Made by a program: the position numbers and the translations under genes. A stretch of DNA of 64,000 nucleotides from Fasciolopsis buskii (taxonomy: Eukaryota; Platyhelminthes; Trematoda; Plagiorchiida; Fasciolidae), in NCBI GenBank assembly GCA_008360955.1, contig LUCM01010464.1, forward strand, positions 101,496 through 165,495, given 5' to 3'. The notes beneath the pieces were generated by a model. The model had not been told where the DNA came from, ran no database searches, and saw only the letters and a program-made list of their open reading frames with translations. Below, one piece after another: positions 24,597 through 36,567 of the stretch; the first letter of the stretch is position 1; each line of letters begins with the position of its first letter.

Positions 24597-26394
24597 CTGC
24601 AGAGAAATTGATCTCAGACATGTGCATGATATGGTCTGTGTCTAGAACCTACAGCACGTAATTCATGCTGCTAAGTAATGGACTACTAACAATCCTGACC
24701 GACAGTGATCAGCACATGGATACTAACAACCGACAAACACGTCCCTGTGTTTGAATGGGGCAGTTCTGGATGTGCACAGTGGCTATCATTGAAACCATTA
24801 GGTTTAGTAGTTTGATCGTTTAACTGTGGGTACTTGGAAGCCCTCCCTTGAGATGTCAGAGTCTAGTCGTACTACATCAGAACATTGATTCTCATAATAC
24901 GGACGAGTGAAACTCGAAATCGAATTGTTCTGTTTGGTTTACCAGTGAGGCGTTACCTGTTAAGACGCGTGCATGTCCTCATACACACGCACACACACAC
25001 ACATTCACCGGTGAGGGCATGTCAAGATGTCGATGTGGAACAGCCGAACAAGGTAAGTTGTATTTGCCAATGCTTACACTTGGAATTCTTGAGAACCAGC
25101 CCAAAGAATATGTCTTTATGGTTGAAGTCTTGCGTAGATTAACAGTTGCTCGTGTTTTCCTTCTCAGTAGTATATTTCGCATATGGATGGATGAACAAAA
25201 TTTCCTCAGAAGCACACGACTGGCTTCAAAGTTATTTCCGCTCTTCAGATATGTGCATCCGCTGTTATTCTGTTCAAGCATCCCTATACTAGTGCATTTC
25301 TTTTTAGTTTCTTACTAGAATTTCATCTGATTACTTAGGAGCCTGAATAGATGATGATTCCACTTAAGAATCACATGTTGGTACGTGGGAGAATTTTCGT
25401 CGGTCAGGCAAGACTAACCGTCAGTTGCTAGCGTTATTCCTCTAATTTCCAGCGAAGTTGATACCGTGTTGGATTTAATGTATTCCTAACAAAGTACTGA
25501 GTGCACACACTGGTTAACTCTTCATTGAATTCCGGGGGGGATGATCCTCATATTCTATCCAGTATGCTTACTCACTGTGTGCCAGAATTTATGGTCACGT
25601 GGTTGGGTACCAAATTATTTTGTTGTCAGAGGCACAAAAACAGCGGAAATTGTTCCCAAACTTATTTTACTGTTCATGAATTATGCGTTTGTATTATAAA
25701 ACGTCATCATCCAGCTCATGTTCCAAATGGGTGGCAGACGGTGCGCAGAACTATCCGCTATTTATCGTTTTACTATTCACGGTCAACAGACGTCGACGTG
25801 TCTGAGACTACGATGTTGAATACTTTTCCGTGATTTAGTTCCAGCTACAGCGACCGGACCAAGGTCTTTTCACATCATAGATCGCGCATTTGCTAGTCAC
25901 ATTACGCTATGCTTTGACATATTGGACAAATGAACATGACTTTACGGACTAGTATGCAACCACAATCTGTGGCTGGCGCCATTTCTATCCAAGGAGCTGC
26001 ATCAATTCCTGTTTGTCTGCAGAACAAGATGAAACTATTCAAGACATCAAACAACTATGTCAGCTGGAGTATTAACAATTTATTGTAAAACAGAAAAAAC
26101 ACGGTCCAATTACATTTTTACAAATTTGTCATATAAAAATACACGCTAAATCAATCGAAGAAAAGCAAATTGAAGATCACGTTCCACGTTTTTGACCTGA
26201 AATGCGCGAAAAACAAATAAGCATTTAGTGTTTGTTTAAATCAAGTAAACGGGAACATGATCGTCATTGTGTCTAGCACACAGCTGAACTGAAAAAAATC
26301 AATGAAGCTTCTGGTTTACTTCGCAGAACGAACTTTGAAGTTCACTAATATTTTGCGCCTATTGAATAGGGATTAAACTGTGCCCAGTTCGTAT
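24597..26394. other. Non-coding; CA microsatellite
   Basis: A CA-rich microsatellite lies at 24980-25002. A + strand donor gtaagttg at 25043 follows an open frame (MSRCRCGTAEQ), but no acceptor or partner is convincing. Nothing else is supported. Confidence 0.3.
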
Positions 26395-28730
26395 ATCGCG
26401 ATCTCTTACAAGCGTCGCCAATTCCAATGGAGCAAAAACGCGAGCTGCCTAACTGCAAGGAAATGAATAAGATGCGTCGACAGTTGCAGCGTCAGTTGAC
26501 GATAAGTCTTAGGAATGACCGCGAAAACTGGTGGGTTAAGGTCGCCGGAGAGATGGAAGTAGCGTCCGCTTCAGGTAACCGTCAAAGACTGTTTAAGCTT
26601 ATAGGCGACAGCGGTGGGCGGCGAACTTCGGTTAGTGAAGTCGTGTACAATAAGAATGGAGAGCTCATCCATGGTAGACAGGAAAGACTGGACCGTTGGG
26701 CAGAACATTTCAAGGATCAGTTTAACTGGCCACACGTCAACGTAATTAGTCCGACGTCTGAAGCTGTGAATCTTGGGATGTGTCACTTGATCCACCAACG
26801 GAAGTGGAAGTCCCAGGTCGATATTCCGGCTTCTGAAGAGGGAAAAGCTGCCGACCCGAACAATCTTCTCCCAGTTCTTGCAAATCGGGTGGAGAAGTGC
26901 TGGCGAGATCACTTACCTCCGTGCTTCATGATATTTCGATGAGGGCGTATCCCTGCTTCGTGGCGGTGAGTCCACTGATTATACCATTTTCAGAAGGGAG
27001 TAACACGGAAGTGACTTGCACAGCATCATCGTGCGGGATTAGTTTAACTTCGATATTGTGCTTAGCTTCATAACGCTGCGCCGTTTGACACCGATTCGCG
27101 AGAGTAATAATCCTCGGCGAAGCAAACAGGCGCAGATTTCGTCCAGGTCGAGTGTTGCATCGAGCCTAAATGATTTCACTCTTCGGACAGATCACTCGAA
27201 ACGCGACCACACGCACCGCCGCCTGACCGGATCGTAAGTTCTTCCCGACGTTACAGAAGGTGCTTTTCGACTGCAGTGGAGGGTCCGCCAGCACTACGTC
27301 AGTGGGCGTGCTGGCCACCGGGGAAGGGTATGCCAACGAAGTTTGTGAACCTGTTCGGAGGCTTTGTACTCGCATCCTAATAGTCGCGTTAGGGTATCGA
27401 CGGTGAAAGCTGCTATCTTACTCGTTTCATTTCGAAGAACAATAGTGGCGTTCGACAAGGGTGTCCCATCTCTCCTTCTTGTTCAACTTCGTCATGGACG
27501 ACTGGTGATGGAAAGATGCGTTTGAGTGGAGGTCTCCGCAGGCAGGGAGTCGACTGGGAAATGGAGGAAACGCTTAGCGACCCAGAATTTACGGCAGACG
27601 ACATCGTGTGCCTGTTCGAGTCTGCGAGGCCGTGCACAAGCTGTCGCAGCTTAGACTAACTCATTATACTAGTCGCGCTCTCGTTTATCGTGTTCTTTGC
27701 CAGGTGCTCTATAGATGCCCACATAGATTCACCTCTCGCTTTACAGGCGCATCAGTGAGCGAGCGAGTTACTGTCGCCCTTACCGCTGGTGCTATCGTGA
27801 GTGCGCGCTGATAGATGCCGTACTTCTCGTCGCGTGTTCATCTCTCTGGGCGCTGTGTGAATCTCCTCGCTCAGCTTTATCGTAGGATGCACAGTGCTCG
27901 TGAGATATAAATCGTCGGTCGGGTCGTGAATCCGACAGTGATAGCGACGTCGCCCATCCACGTGGCGCCTGTATCACTTCCTGAGTCATAGTCAGAGCTG
28001 CGTATCGGTCGTCGGGTCCCAGTCGATTAGCACCTCATTCGAAACAGAGAAGCACGGTAGCTTGCCGGAGATGACAATCTAACAAGGCTTTAGCGTAATA
28101 TTCGGCTTGTACAGCTTACGCGCTGACTTGAAGCACTTGTTTGGACGTCGCCTGATCTCACTGAACGTTTGATAGCGTGTGTACTGTGGCTGGCAATGGT
28201 TCACTCATTTGATATGTAGCGGCCTTTCTGCGAGACCGTCGGGGTATGCGTGTGGGCCACTGTTCGTCGGTTCGGAGGTTTCGAAACGGAATGTTTACTA
28301 GTATGGTGAGGATTTGGATGGCTAATGGCCGGGAGTGAGTAATATTGAGGTTATGAAACTGGTATTGCGGTGCATTCTTGGAGAACAGCTTGTTGTCAGC
28401 GTATCTACATTAGAGACTGACCGCTGTTGAAGGTCACGCGTGTTGCGTATGACGAACACTCGTCTACCACTCCGTGCCCTATTTGGTGTTCCTCCTAAGG
28501 AATGGAAGAAACCATGTGGAGGCCAACAGATGACGTGGCAACGTGGGATGAGAAAATGTACAGCGAAGTTAGGTGAATTAGGTGTCTCACGCCTTCGTGG
28601 TTAGGGTCCGAAAGACTCGTCGACTTGCTGGCTGGAGACATTGAAGGATACGGCAGTGAACCGTGAATGGTGATGGTCGTGTTGTCATTTTCTATCGAAT
28701 CAGAATGATTGAAAACACGTGCGTTTGTCC
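26395..28730 (+). mobile_element. Decayed RTE-like non-LTR retrotransposon
   Basis: The still-open part (26427-26942) reads LRNDRENWWVKVAGEMEVA and then ERLDRWAEHFKDQFNWP, the region before the RT domain that is conserved in RTE elements. Further on, decayed RT motifs remain: NNSGVRQGCPISP near 27440 with a frameshift before LFNFVMDD, and DPEFTADDIVCLFE near 27580 at the catalytic box. From about 28450 the typical RTE C-terminal stretch follows (RALFGVPPKEWKKPCGGQQ, MTWQRGMRKCTAKLGELG, LETLKDTAVNREW). Several stops and frameshifts show that it is dead. The endonuclease part upstream appears to be missing. Confidence 0.85.
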
Positions 28731-29659
28731 AGTTAGACTGTCTCGTGTGTTGGCTGCAGCATTATCTTGTCTTTTCCCGCCTGTGTAGGTCCACTCCCCG
28801 TTCCTCTTGGATATTCACTCTTATATAAACGTGTGAATCTGGGGAAAGGCAGCGGTCATTGAGGCTTGCCTTGCTGTTTAACGCTGAACGATGATGATGG
28901 CGCAGTTCCATTCGGTCTTGGCGTTACACAGTCGGGATACAAGCAAATAAGTTTTGCCTAGGAATCAGTTTTCTTTTTAAAGTAGGCCACATTCGGATTC
29001 ACGCCCAGTCCATTATTATTTGGACTAGGACGGTAGAACGGAATCCCCATGAGAGAGTACATGCAATCTGGTAACTGTTGAGGTTAGTCGGATATTCTGC
29101 TTCCCAATCATCCCGGCACTTGAACCCATTCTTTATTTCGTTTGGAACTAGAGTTTGATTCTATTTATGAAGTCCACGCATGGGTACTGAGTCTGCCTAC
29201 AAATCGCAAGATGATCCAATGAAAGCCAACAAATGATGAATATTACACAAACGCGCACATACTACTAACAGCAAAATTCAAGCTAGCGGCCATCTATCAC
29301 CGTTTTGAATGTTGGCCTTGCTCAAATGATGACAAATCATTGTGTGATTGTGAATATCTATGACTGATTCTACAACGTATTCATCTCAACAACCAGCGCC
29401 AATGGGATCATCTTTTGAACAAAACCGTCATTCGGTTTTCTATCCTTCCGGTTACCTGGCGAAATAAGCTTAGTCGGAATCTCAGTAAACACTGATTTTC
29501 ACACACGCAACAGGACTTGAGCCTAGAACTCCGAGTAATCAACTAGCGGATAACGGTATGCAGTTAACGAATAATCGTTCAAGCAGCTAAAATGAAATTA
29601 ACAACGGAAGTTTCGTTAATTCAATGGAAGTAAATTTGCGAAGATTCTATAACCTTTAA
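28731..29659. other. Intergenic, 3' flank of the 29.7-36.5 kb gene
   Basis: No gene or repeat was recognised. No AATAAA lies immediately after the predicted stop at 29660 on the - strand, so the cleavage site of that gene is unclear. Confidence 0.3.
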
Positions 29660-32600
29660 TCAAGCATCCAATTCCATTCGAAAAAGTCGCCCAAATAAGC
29701 TGTTTGGAAACTGTGGAGAGCTCATTTCCACAGCTAGTTTGCGTTGCTGTTTTACCATTGTTGTCCATTTCCTGGTTACGATCTTTTGTAATATGCCACC
29801 TGATAACACAGGAGATTGTGTCATTATCTCCACTTACATTAATTTCCATAGTTGGATTTCAAATCGTTTGACTTACCCTCAAGGGATTCCAGGGTATCTG
29901 ACAGTAGTGAATTCGAGCAAAAGTAATATTGTTAAAAAGGCAAGCATGGCAACAAGTCTACTAATTTTTGACGATGTGGTTTAATCAATATACCATGTTT
30001 GTTATTCGGAGCTTGTATTCATTCAAAAGTCCTCAGATCAAAAAGTGCCTGAGTGCTAGGGTGGACAGAATTACAATTCCATAGATGTCCAGTAGACGAT
30101 CGATCCCAGTAAATTAAGGATCGATAGAAAATGCACCTCTTATTGGTGGTGAAATGATTCGACATCGCGTAAGCATTGCCGTTGAACAGCTATTCCGCTT
30201 CCAACCTGCCGGGAATTATGAAATTCAGGATTAGACGACTGTGAAGTACATACACAGACGCGCACACACGGACGCACAGAGAAAAAATAGCCCACACTGG
30301 CAGTTTCACCAAGTTATCGTTTCCCGTGTCGATATCGTACGTAAAGGAAAGACCCAGTCCGACCTAGTTAAACAGTTAGAATGGGCGTCGATTCAATAGT
30401 GCCATGATTTGAGCACAGCTATTATCATCCGTAATCGGTTAGTTCGAATTCCAAAACGATTTGCATAGTGTTCCCAGAGCTGTGAAACTAAGTGAAAATC
30501 GTTGTACTAATTCCAACCGGATTGCATGATATCGCAATGGGGGGGAGATGGAAATGGTTAAAATATCACCTTTGGATCAAATGAAACTGGTAACAATTGG
30601 TCCCGTAACTTGCTACCCGTGACTGCATTTGTCTGATGGATCCGGTTTGTTAATGTTGCACCGCATAGCACAGATTCTTGTAATCAATCTATCCTTTATT
30701 AAAATTAATATTCTGGCAGGTTCCTCCTAATGTGCTTCCTAACCAATTTGTTCATATCAATTTGGTTTCTTTCGTTCGCTTGTCTCGCGGTACGTGGTTG
30801 CTTGCTGCCCTGTCCATCTGAATTGATCTGTTGTTCTATCACGAACCAACTAATCACCAGAATTTTTCTGGTTTAACCAGCTAAGAGTACATTTGGTAGT
30901 TATTTATACAATAGATGAAGAACCTACAGAACCCAGGGAAACTGGAAACTCAAATCCTACATCTCATTGCATAGAGCCGCCTTGGCAAATTCCATTAGGA
31001 AGCTAGCAACAATAAAGAATAATTGAGAACAAACTTAAGATGGGCTTAATATTTGTTGGGACAGTCAATCGAGAAGCATTCAACTTATACCCACGACTAT
31101 GTAATATGTCAACTGAGGTTCCGCAAGGGTATGGTTAGCAATTCAAGTGTTTTCAAACGAGAAGAAATGTTTGGTGCGTGGAAGCAGAGTTACCACGTCG
31201 CATCCGTAAAACAAACTCCTAAAGCAGCAAAATTCTCGTAATTGTTAATTCAGAAACGACCAGACAGCAGTTCTGAAATGCGTACAGCTGTGGGGAATAA
31301 CTTACCTCTTCTATGCACGTCTTACAAGCAGTTCCAGAACACACGATGACCGGAGGCCAAATGTCAATAGCACTATCCGTTTTCAGTCTGAGAAATTGGT
31401 TCCTTAGTATGTTTCTGGTCCAGATGTGCTTCGAAATTTTACGTAATCAAAATCACGTGAAATCGTCCAGACCAACTCGTTCAGTAAACTAATTTGGTTT
31501 GGGAATTCACACAAAATCTTGTCGCCCAGTCATCTGATTATAAAAATTCTAATTCTCTTTTGTGTATGTTAAACTGCAGACATTAGACAGATCGAGAAAG
31601 ACGGTCAGTCATCTTTAATTGTCCGATAAAGTCTCAGGCACCGTGATTTTAGGTGAAATTCTACTCTAAATTCTGGTTAGATTGACAAACTAAACCGATC
31701 GATCACGACTTTAGTTCACACCCAATTCCAGACTCACCGAGAATATGTTTCAACATTTCGGAGTTCTTCATGCTAATCTCCTGTACGGTATCTATGTAAA
31801 AGATGAAATGCGTAAAACGAATTTTACTTGTGTCCTTGCTCGAACAAACCGTAGTTTTAAATCATAATCTTTATAGTTTAATAAATAAAACTAAACTTCT
31901 CGTCCCGAAGAGTGTGAAAATGATAATTGAATAAAACAACTCATTGAATGATCAGTTGAGTAGGTTATTTTTCAGAATGAATTTGTTAAAGACCAGCTGT
32001 TGCTCGCCATCTTTTATATGATAAATGAAACTTACCAATCTTTTTCTTCAACTCACGGTATATTCGGATGAATGTACCTGATGCAAACGACGGGAATTAG
32101 GATGAGCGTAGATTGATGAGAAAAAAGTTTTTTTCTAAATATTAATTGTCCACACGAGACTCACGTCGTAGCGATCGATAATGTGCTTTTTCTGAAAGGC
32201 AAAAATGGGATTCAGGCGTCCAGTATGTGTGTGTTTGTGTGCGTGTATATTTGCAAGGTTGATTATGTCATAAATCTATAACTAGGACGTGTTTCCATTC
32301 TTCCCTCTTTCTCAAGATCCCATATTCTAGATCTGAGTGACCCCTTCCCAATGTTTTATCTGGTTGCACCGTCCAGGGAGGAATTTACCTCGTGTTTAGA
32401 TCCTACATTCTGAAATGTTGGTCGGATCAAGTCCACCTCTATGTACGACACTCGGTAACAGAGAACGAAGGAGATTGGTATCTACAAGAATCTAGCTGAG
32501 TAAGGACCGAAATAGAGATCCCCAGTCGGTGTCATTCTTAATTTCGCCTTGTTCTCTAAAATACACCGTCATTAGTAAAGTTGGCGGGATTGTATGCACG

Positions 32601-35600
32601 CAGAGTTTGAAACCCCTCACAGTTCAGTGTGGTTGGGTTACAAGAATGGCAGTGCCGACTTGGGCCACACAAAACGGTCAGCCTCAATCGGTACGGCCAG
32701 TATCAAACTTTTGACCTAACACCGGTACCGAAATATCACGCTTAAAAAAAGAATTGATAAATTACTATTGGTTAAACACCTAAATTTGCCAAAAAACCAT
32801 GACACATTATGTGAACATTTAACATTGCGCAAAATCTGTGCAGTGCAGACATTCTGTGTTCCTTCATTTGCTTACCTCCTTTATCTGTGGCGGAAATTTT
32901 TGTTATTCTGGTATCAATATACTAATTTAGTATCCAAAAATTTAAAACCCCAAATTCCGAGGTAGTTTCCAGCCCAAAAAATGATTTCTCGTTATCGAGA
33001 AGCTAACTGAACTTAAATAAAATCGTTAGAAGTGAGGTTACGTAATCACATCAAAAGATATTCAGTACTCACGACTTCCGGGGACTGGATAATATCGGAT
33101 GAAACCGAACTGATGCCACATAATGTAGCCCGTTTTACGCGTTTTGTTAAATAACGTGGAGCTTGAGGAAAAGAAAAAAACAATGCCAGGTGAGAAAAGT
33201 AGAATTGCTGCACGTCGATATTATACAATGCTTGCTTGATCACAACCGCCGGTTCTGTACTCGCGTTTTATCGATGCCAGACATGGCGTCCGGTCAACTC
33301 GATTCAGACAAACATTTTTAATAATAGCATTACGTTTGGGATACATGCGTATCGTCACCAGACAAGAAGTAGGTAAATTACTAATTTATTAATCTGTGAT
33401 GTTCATTATTCCCGCAATTTCAAGGCCAAATTGGAGATCAATTTTGAGTCTAGGGCCACATTCTTTTTAGGTAAAAATATCCATGCAAATGGTTTTACGT
33501 GTTGCCAACAAGCGTTATTCATACAGCTTGGTTCGTTCCAAAATGCTTGATGCTATGGCAAAAAAGGTCTGTGTTGTCAAGAGCCTGACCTGGGTTACTG
33601 AAAAATTGTCCCTCACTAGATAGGTTGCAAATTTTGGTAGTTCGTTCTATGCTTTGGGTTGTGAACATATTCCTCGGTCGATTCAAAGACAAAGTCGACA
33701 GCTTCACATCCACAGTTGCTGTATTAAGAAATGGTCGAAAAAGCAGTTTCACTTTGGTGGTTCTTTAAGTAGAAGAATGCAGGAAAGTTGTCTAGGTTCA
33801 ATGAAACACAATATAATATATATATATATATACCTGTAGACCTAACACTGTGGGATCAATTTAAAAATACCGAAAAGTAATGGGCCAGTGGCTGTCCAGT
33901 GCTCAAGTTTAGTTCACTGGAAAAATGCCCGGTTAGAAGGATATTGTTGCTACGGCCCTTGCCCTTGACTCCGGGCTAATCAAAAAGGGAAGATGGACAT
34001 TTTGCCTAATCATTTGAAGAGATTTATCTGTTTCCCGCCTTACGTGGACAACAATGTACACATAACGACCTATTCCAAGAAATGCCTTTGAGATCATCGT
34101 ATAGCCTAGCCCATTTATGGATTCATAAGGAGAAGCACGTCAATAGTTGCTAGTCAAACAAGCAGACACTAATCATCTCAATGAAATACGTGGGTCCTTT
34201 GGATCTTTCAAAAGCCCTTATCGATTGAAAGTTGAAAGAGATTATTTGCCATAGACTATTGACATTCAGTGCCATTCATTCGAACATCTTCACTAACCCC
34301 TTAGGTTCAAGGGTGTTTCGATGCCTTGGATTTCCGTGGCAAACTGAAAATGCACTACACTTGACAAGCTATTTCCTCAAGGCCAAAATTAATCTCGCAA
34401 TACTCCTGAAAATTGAGTTTTAAATCGCCTTATCTACGCTTACCGTTGTCAATGATAAGGGGCCACGATTAAGTCACCTGGATAAGCTGAAAATCCGTGT
34501 GCGAAAGTGAAAGATCGAGTTAGTCAGTCGATTAATTGAATGCTCGATTCGAACTGTTTTCGTCTAACATACGAGGACATTTGTGTCGGCCTGAATTGGC
34601 ATTTCGTTCGAGACAGTTAATGGGAACAGGTAACAGTTATCGGTAGATGGACTTGACTAAAGATCGGCCGGAAGAACTCAGACCAGACATGCTCTCATCA
34701 CATGACCTTTACACCAACGGGCTATCGGGCGTAGCTTTCACTTGTGTTTAATCTGACATGCGCAAGACTGCAGTTAGGCAAATGGTCTAGATGAACACTT
34801 GTAAGAAATAAATTATACGAAATGTTACACAATACAGTACAGCACGTGACAACGTAATGCAACACAACAAAATGATAGTCCAGTAGTTTGTATTTGCTTT
34901 TAAAAAGGAATAAAAGAATCAAATTTTAATTTTACTTACTTATGACTATCAAGGGTTACGTTCAAGCTGATCGCTTCCGTGGTATTATTTGATAGCTGAG
35001 CATTGCCTTCAAGTAACGATAAAACAGTAAGAAGATGTTAAAATCGGTTAATTGTATTTACAAAACAGCGATACTTCCAAACACGGTATTTGAACATGAA
35101 TAACTCGCTAAACGTCCATGCTGGTAGTCGTTTTTGCGCAGATTTGCTTGAGTGATCCGTACGCGCAACTTCTAATTAGTCGATCTAGGGTGGAGGGCGA
35201 TGAAATCCAACTTCATTTCAGTCGTGATACTGAACCCCGCAGCTTGATGACAGCACAACTGGAAAACGGGTGATTTTGCAACGCAGGGATCCAATGAGAA
35301 GATCAACCGGTTGATGCTGCCATGACTTGATTGCATTCAAATATAGGAAATATTGGAACGCATAATTTTTGTTTCGTCTAACTGTTTTAGAAATTAACAA
35401 GTTGGCATACGTATAAACCGGGTGGAAACGAGGACTGGATGGAAAATATCAGCGATCGTGACCCGAATATCTTGACTGCCTAGCTATCGCGTCCTGTTGG
35501 CGTTTCATAAACCAATACTACTGGGCTTTTGTAGCCTCGTGGCAAAAGTGCTCAAGATGCAATCATTCAAATTCTACTCGCGTCCTGTTCTGGACCTAGA

Positions 35601-36524
35601 TGGTGTGTATCCGAGCAAAGTAGCCTTAAAAATGCTTCCATGGTTGTTGCCTAATGATTCGACGTTCATGCTGTGTAAGCGCAACATGCCTCGTTGCGAT
35701 AAAGCTGACCATCTACCTCTCAGACTTCACTTCGAAACTCAGGAACCCCATGCCAAAAGTTTAACTTTGCACACGCGAAGTACCACACATAAGTGTCCAT
35801 CTCATGTGGACAAAATTCATCATCGCACCCTAGGTTTAAACCCGTGCCTGTTGTATGAACATATGTACTATCTGCACTCTATCTACTGACCTATTTGTGT
35901 TCAGCTGGCATCAATATCCTATTTCATGTAAGAATGAGGGGAGAAAATGGTATTCGAAGAATAAGACCAGTTTCATCTTTCCTGTATGCAAACCCGGGAC
36001 TCTGCTGTCAAGTCATCATCACGTGTACACTTCTGTTAGCTTTGTAGCATACGTTTCATGCTCCTTAAATGGGTCCTTCATCTACACGCGATCCTTTTTT
36101 TCGTGGCTCGCTCGACCTGAGTGCAGTGGGTTGGGGATGTCCCATACACACTAGGGGCTACAACATGACGGTAAAATATGAAATCGTACCGAATTAGAAA
36201 AAATCACACTGGGTCAAGTGTGACAACGAGCTGGACGAGTCCCGGTTACCACGTGACACTCCCAAATTAGGGTAATTCATTTTACTTCTAGCAAAGCAAT
36301 CCACAGAAAAATCATTCAGTCGATAGAGTAAAACAAATACTTATTTTATGAAGTAATATTTATTACCCCCCAATGATTTGAAAATATTTGAGTAAATAAA
36401 TTACATTTTGTTTTCTCTTGGTTATTACAAGAAATTTAAACAAAATAAATATCTAAATTAACTTACTCATTTCATATGCAAGAGTAATGATACAAATACA
36501 TAGCAATTGTTTCCACATGAACAT
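29660..36524 (-). CDS. Secreted N-glycosylated protein, micro-exon-gene-like, 190-193 aa, 8-9 exons
   Basis: Exons on the - strand are 36524-36467, 35006-34940, 33718-33617, 33161-33073, (32884-32876), 32077-32036, 31791-31738, 29897-29877 and 29799-29660. Without the bracketed 9-nt exon they sum to 573 nt, exactly 190 codons plus TGA; with it, 193. Phases run 1, 2, 2, 1, (1), 1, 1, 1. Exon 1 is a signal peptide, MFMWKQLLCICIITLAYEM. Next come NAQLSNNTTEAISLNVTLDS, then NCGCEAVDFVFESTEEYVHN and KTGYIMWHQFGFIRYYPVPG. A helical part follows (TFIRIYRELKKKI, DTVQEISMKNSEMLKHIL), then a 21-nt micro-exon giving TLESLE, and the end GILQKIVTRKWTTMVKQQRK to LFGRLFRMELDA. Sequons occur at NNT, NTT, NVT and NKT. 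Several exons are open in only one phase, and those phases agree. Function is unknown. Confidence 0.75.
29877..29897 (-). other. 21-nt coding micro-exon of the 29.7-36.5 kb gene
   Basis: It lies between a strong acceptor (pyrimidine tract plus actactgtcag) and a perfect gtaagt donor. Phase 1-1 reads (D)TLESLE(G) and joins the helical exon ending SEMLKHIL to the last exon starting GILQKI. The pyrimidine tract before it happens to read as a signal peptide from an ATG at 29947, but that frame stops at TGA before the donor. Confidence 0.65.
31306..31387 (-). CDS. Orphan candidate exon inside an intron of the 29.7-36.5 kb gene
   Basis: The acceptor ccaatttctcag and a perfect gtaagt donor bound 82 nt that are open in one phase only (2 to 0), reading LKTDSAIDIWPPVIVCSG and then TACKTCIEE. 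The phase cannot follow the preceding exon (phase 1), so it does not fit the main reading. It could be an alternative or terminal-variant exon, an exon of another gene, or chance. An alternative upstream acceptor at 31429 would give a phase-1 ending HLDQKHTKEPISQTENG and a stop at 31373. Confidence 0.35.
33812..33833. repeat. TA dinucleotide microsatellite
   Basis: A short alternating AT run lies in an intron of the - strand gene, just upstream of its third exon. Confidence 0.8.
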
Positions 36525-36560
36525 GTTAGATGATTGTGTTTTCTGTCAGCCTGTCAGTTG

Positions 36561-36567
36561 CTTTATG
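36561..36567 (-). promoter_or_regulatory. TATA-like element of the 29.7-36.5 kb gene
   Basis: CATAAAG on the - strand begins 43 bp before the predicted ATG at 36524, close to the spacing at the other three secreted genes. It departs from TATAAA at the first base and last position, so the call is tentative. Confidence 0.35.

Noticed and set aside
24980..25002. Short tandem repeat as a CRISPR or telomere-like array
   Set aside because: It is a plain CA microsatellite without spacers, in eukaryotic-type DNA.
29900..29947. ATG followed by MLAFLTILLLLEFTTV, a strong signal peptide on the - strand
   Set aside because: The frame reaches TGA just before the gtaagt donor. The sequence is the polypyrimidine tract of the 21-nt micro-exon, which naturally reads as Leu/Phe/Ser codons.
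32885..32921. Longer version of the 9-nt exon (32921-32876, phase 0-1, YIDTRITKISATDKG)
   Set aside because: Its start phase cannot follow exon 33161-33073 in the reading that links the other exons; only the 9-nt form fits.
33719..33752. MKLLFRPFLNT leader on the - strand as a start of a gene
   Set aside because: It is the pyrimidine tract before the acceptor of exon 33718-33617, whose phase-2 reading fits the neighbouring exons.
35497..35889. 130-codon + strand ORF
   Set aside because: It lies in the first intron of the - strand gene, with no splice or domain evidence and an ordinary chance length.
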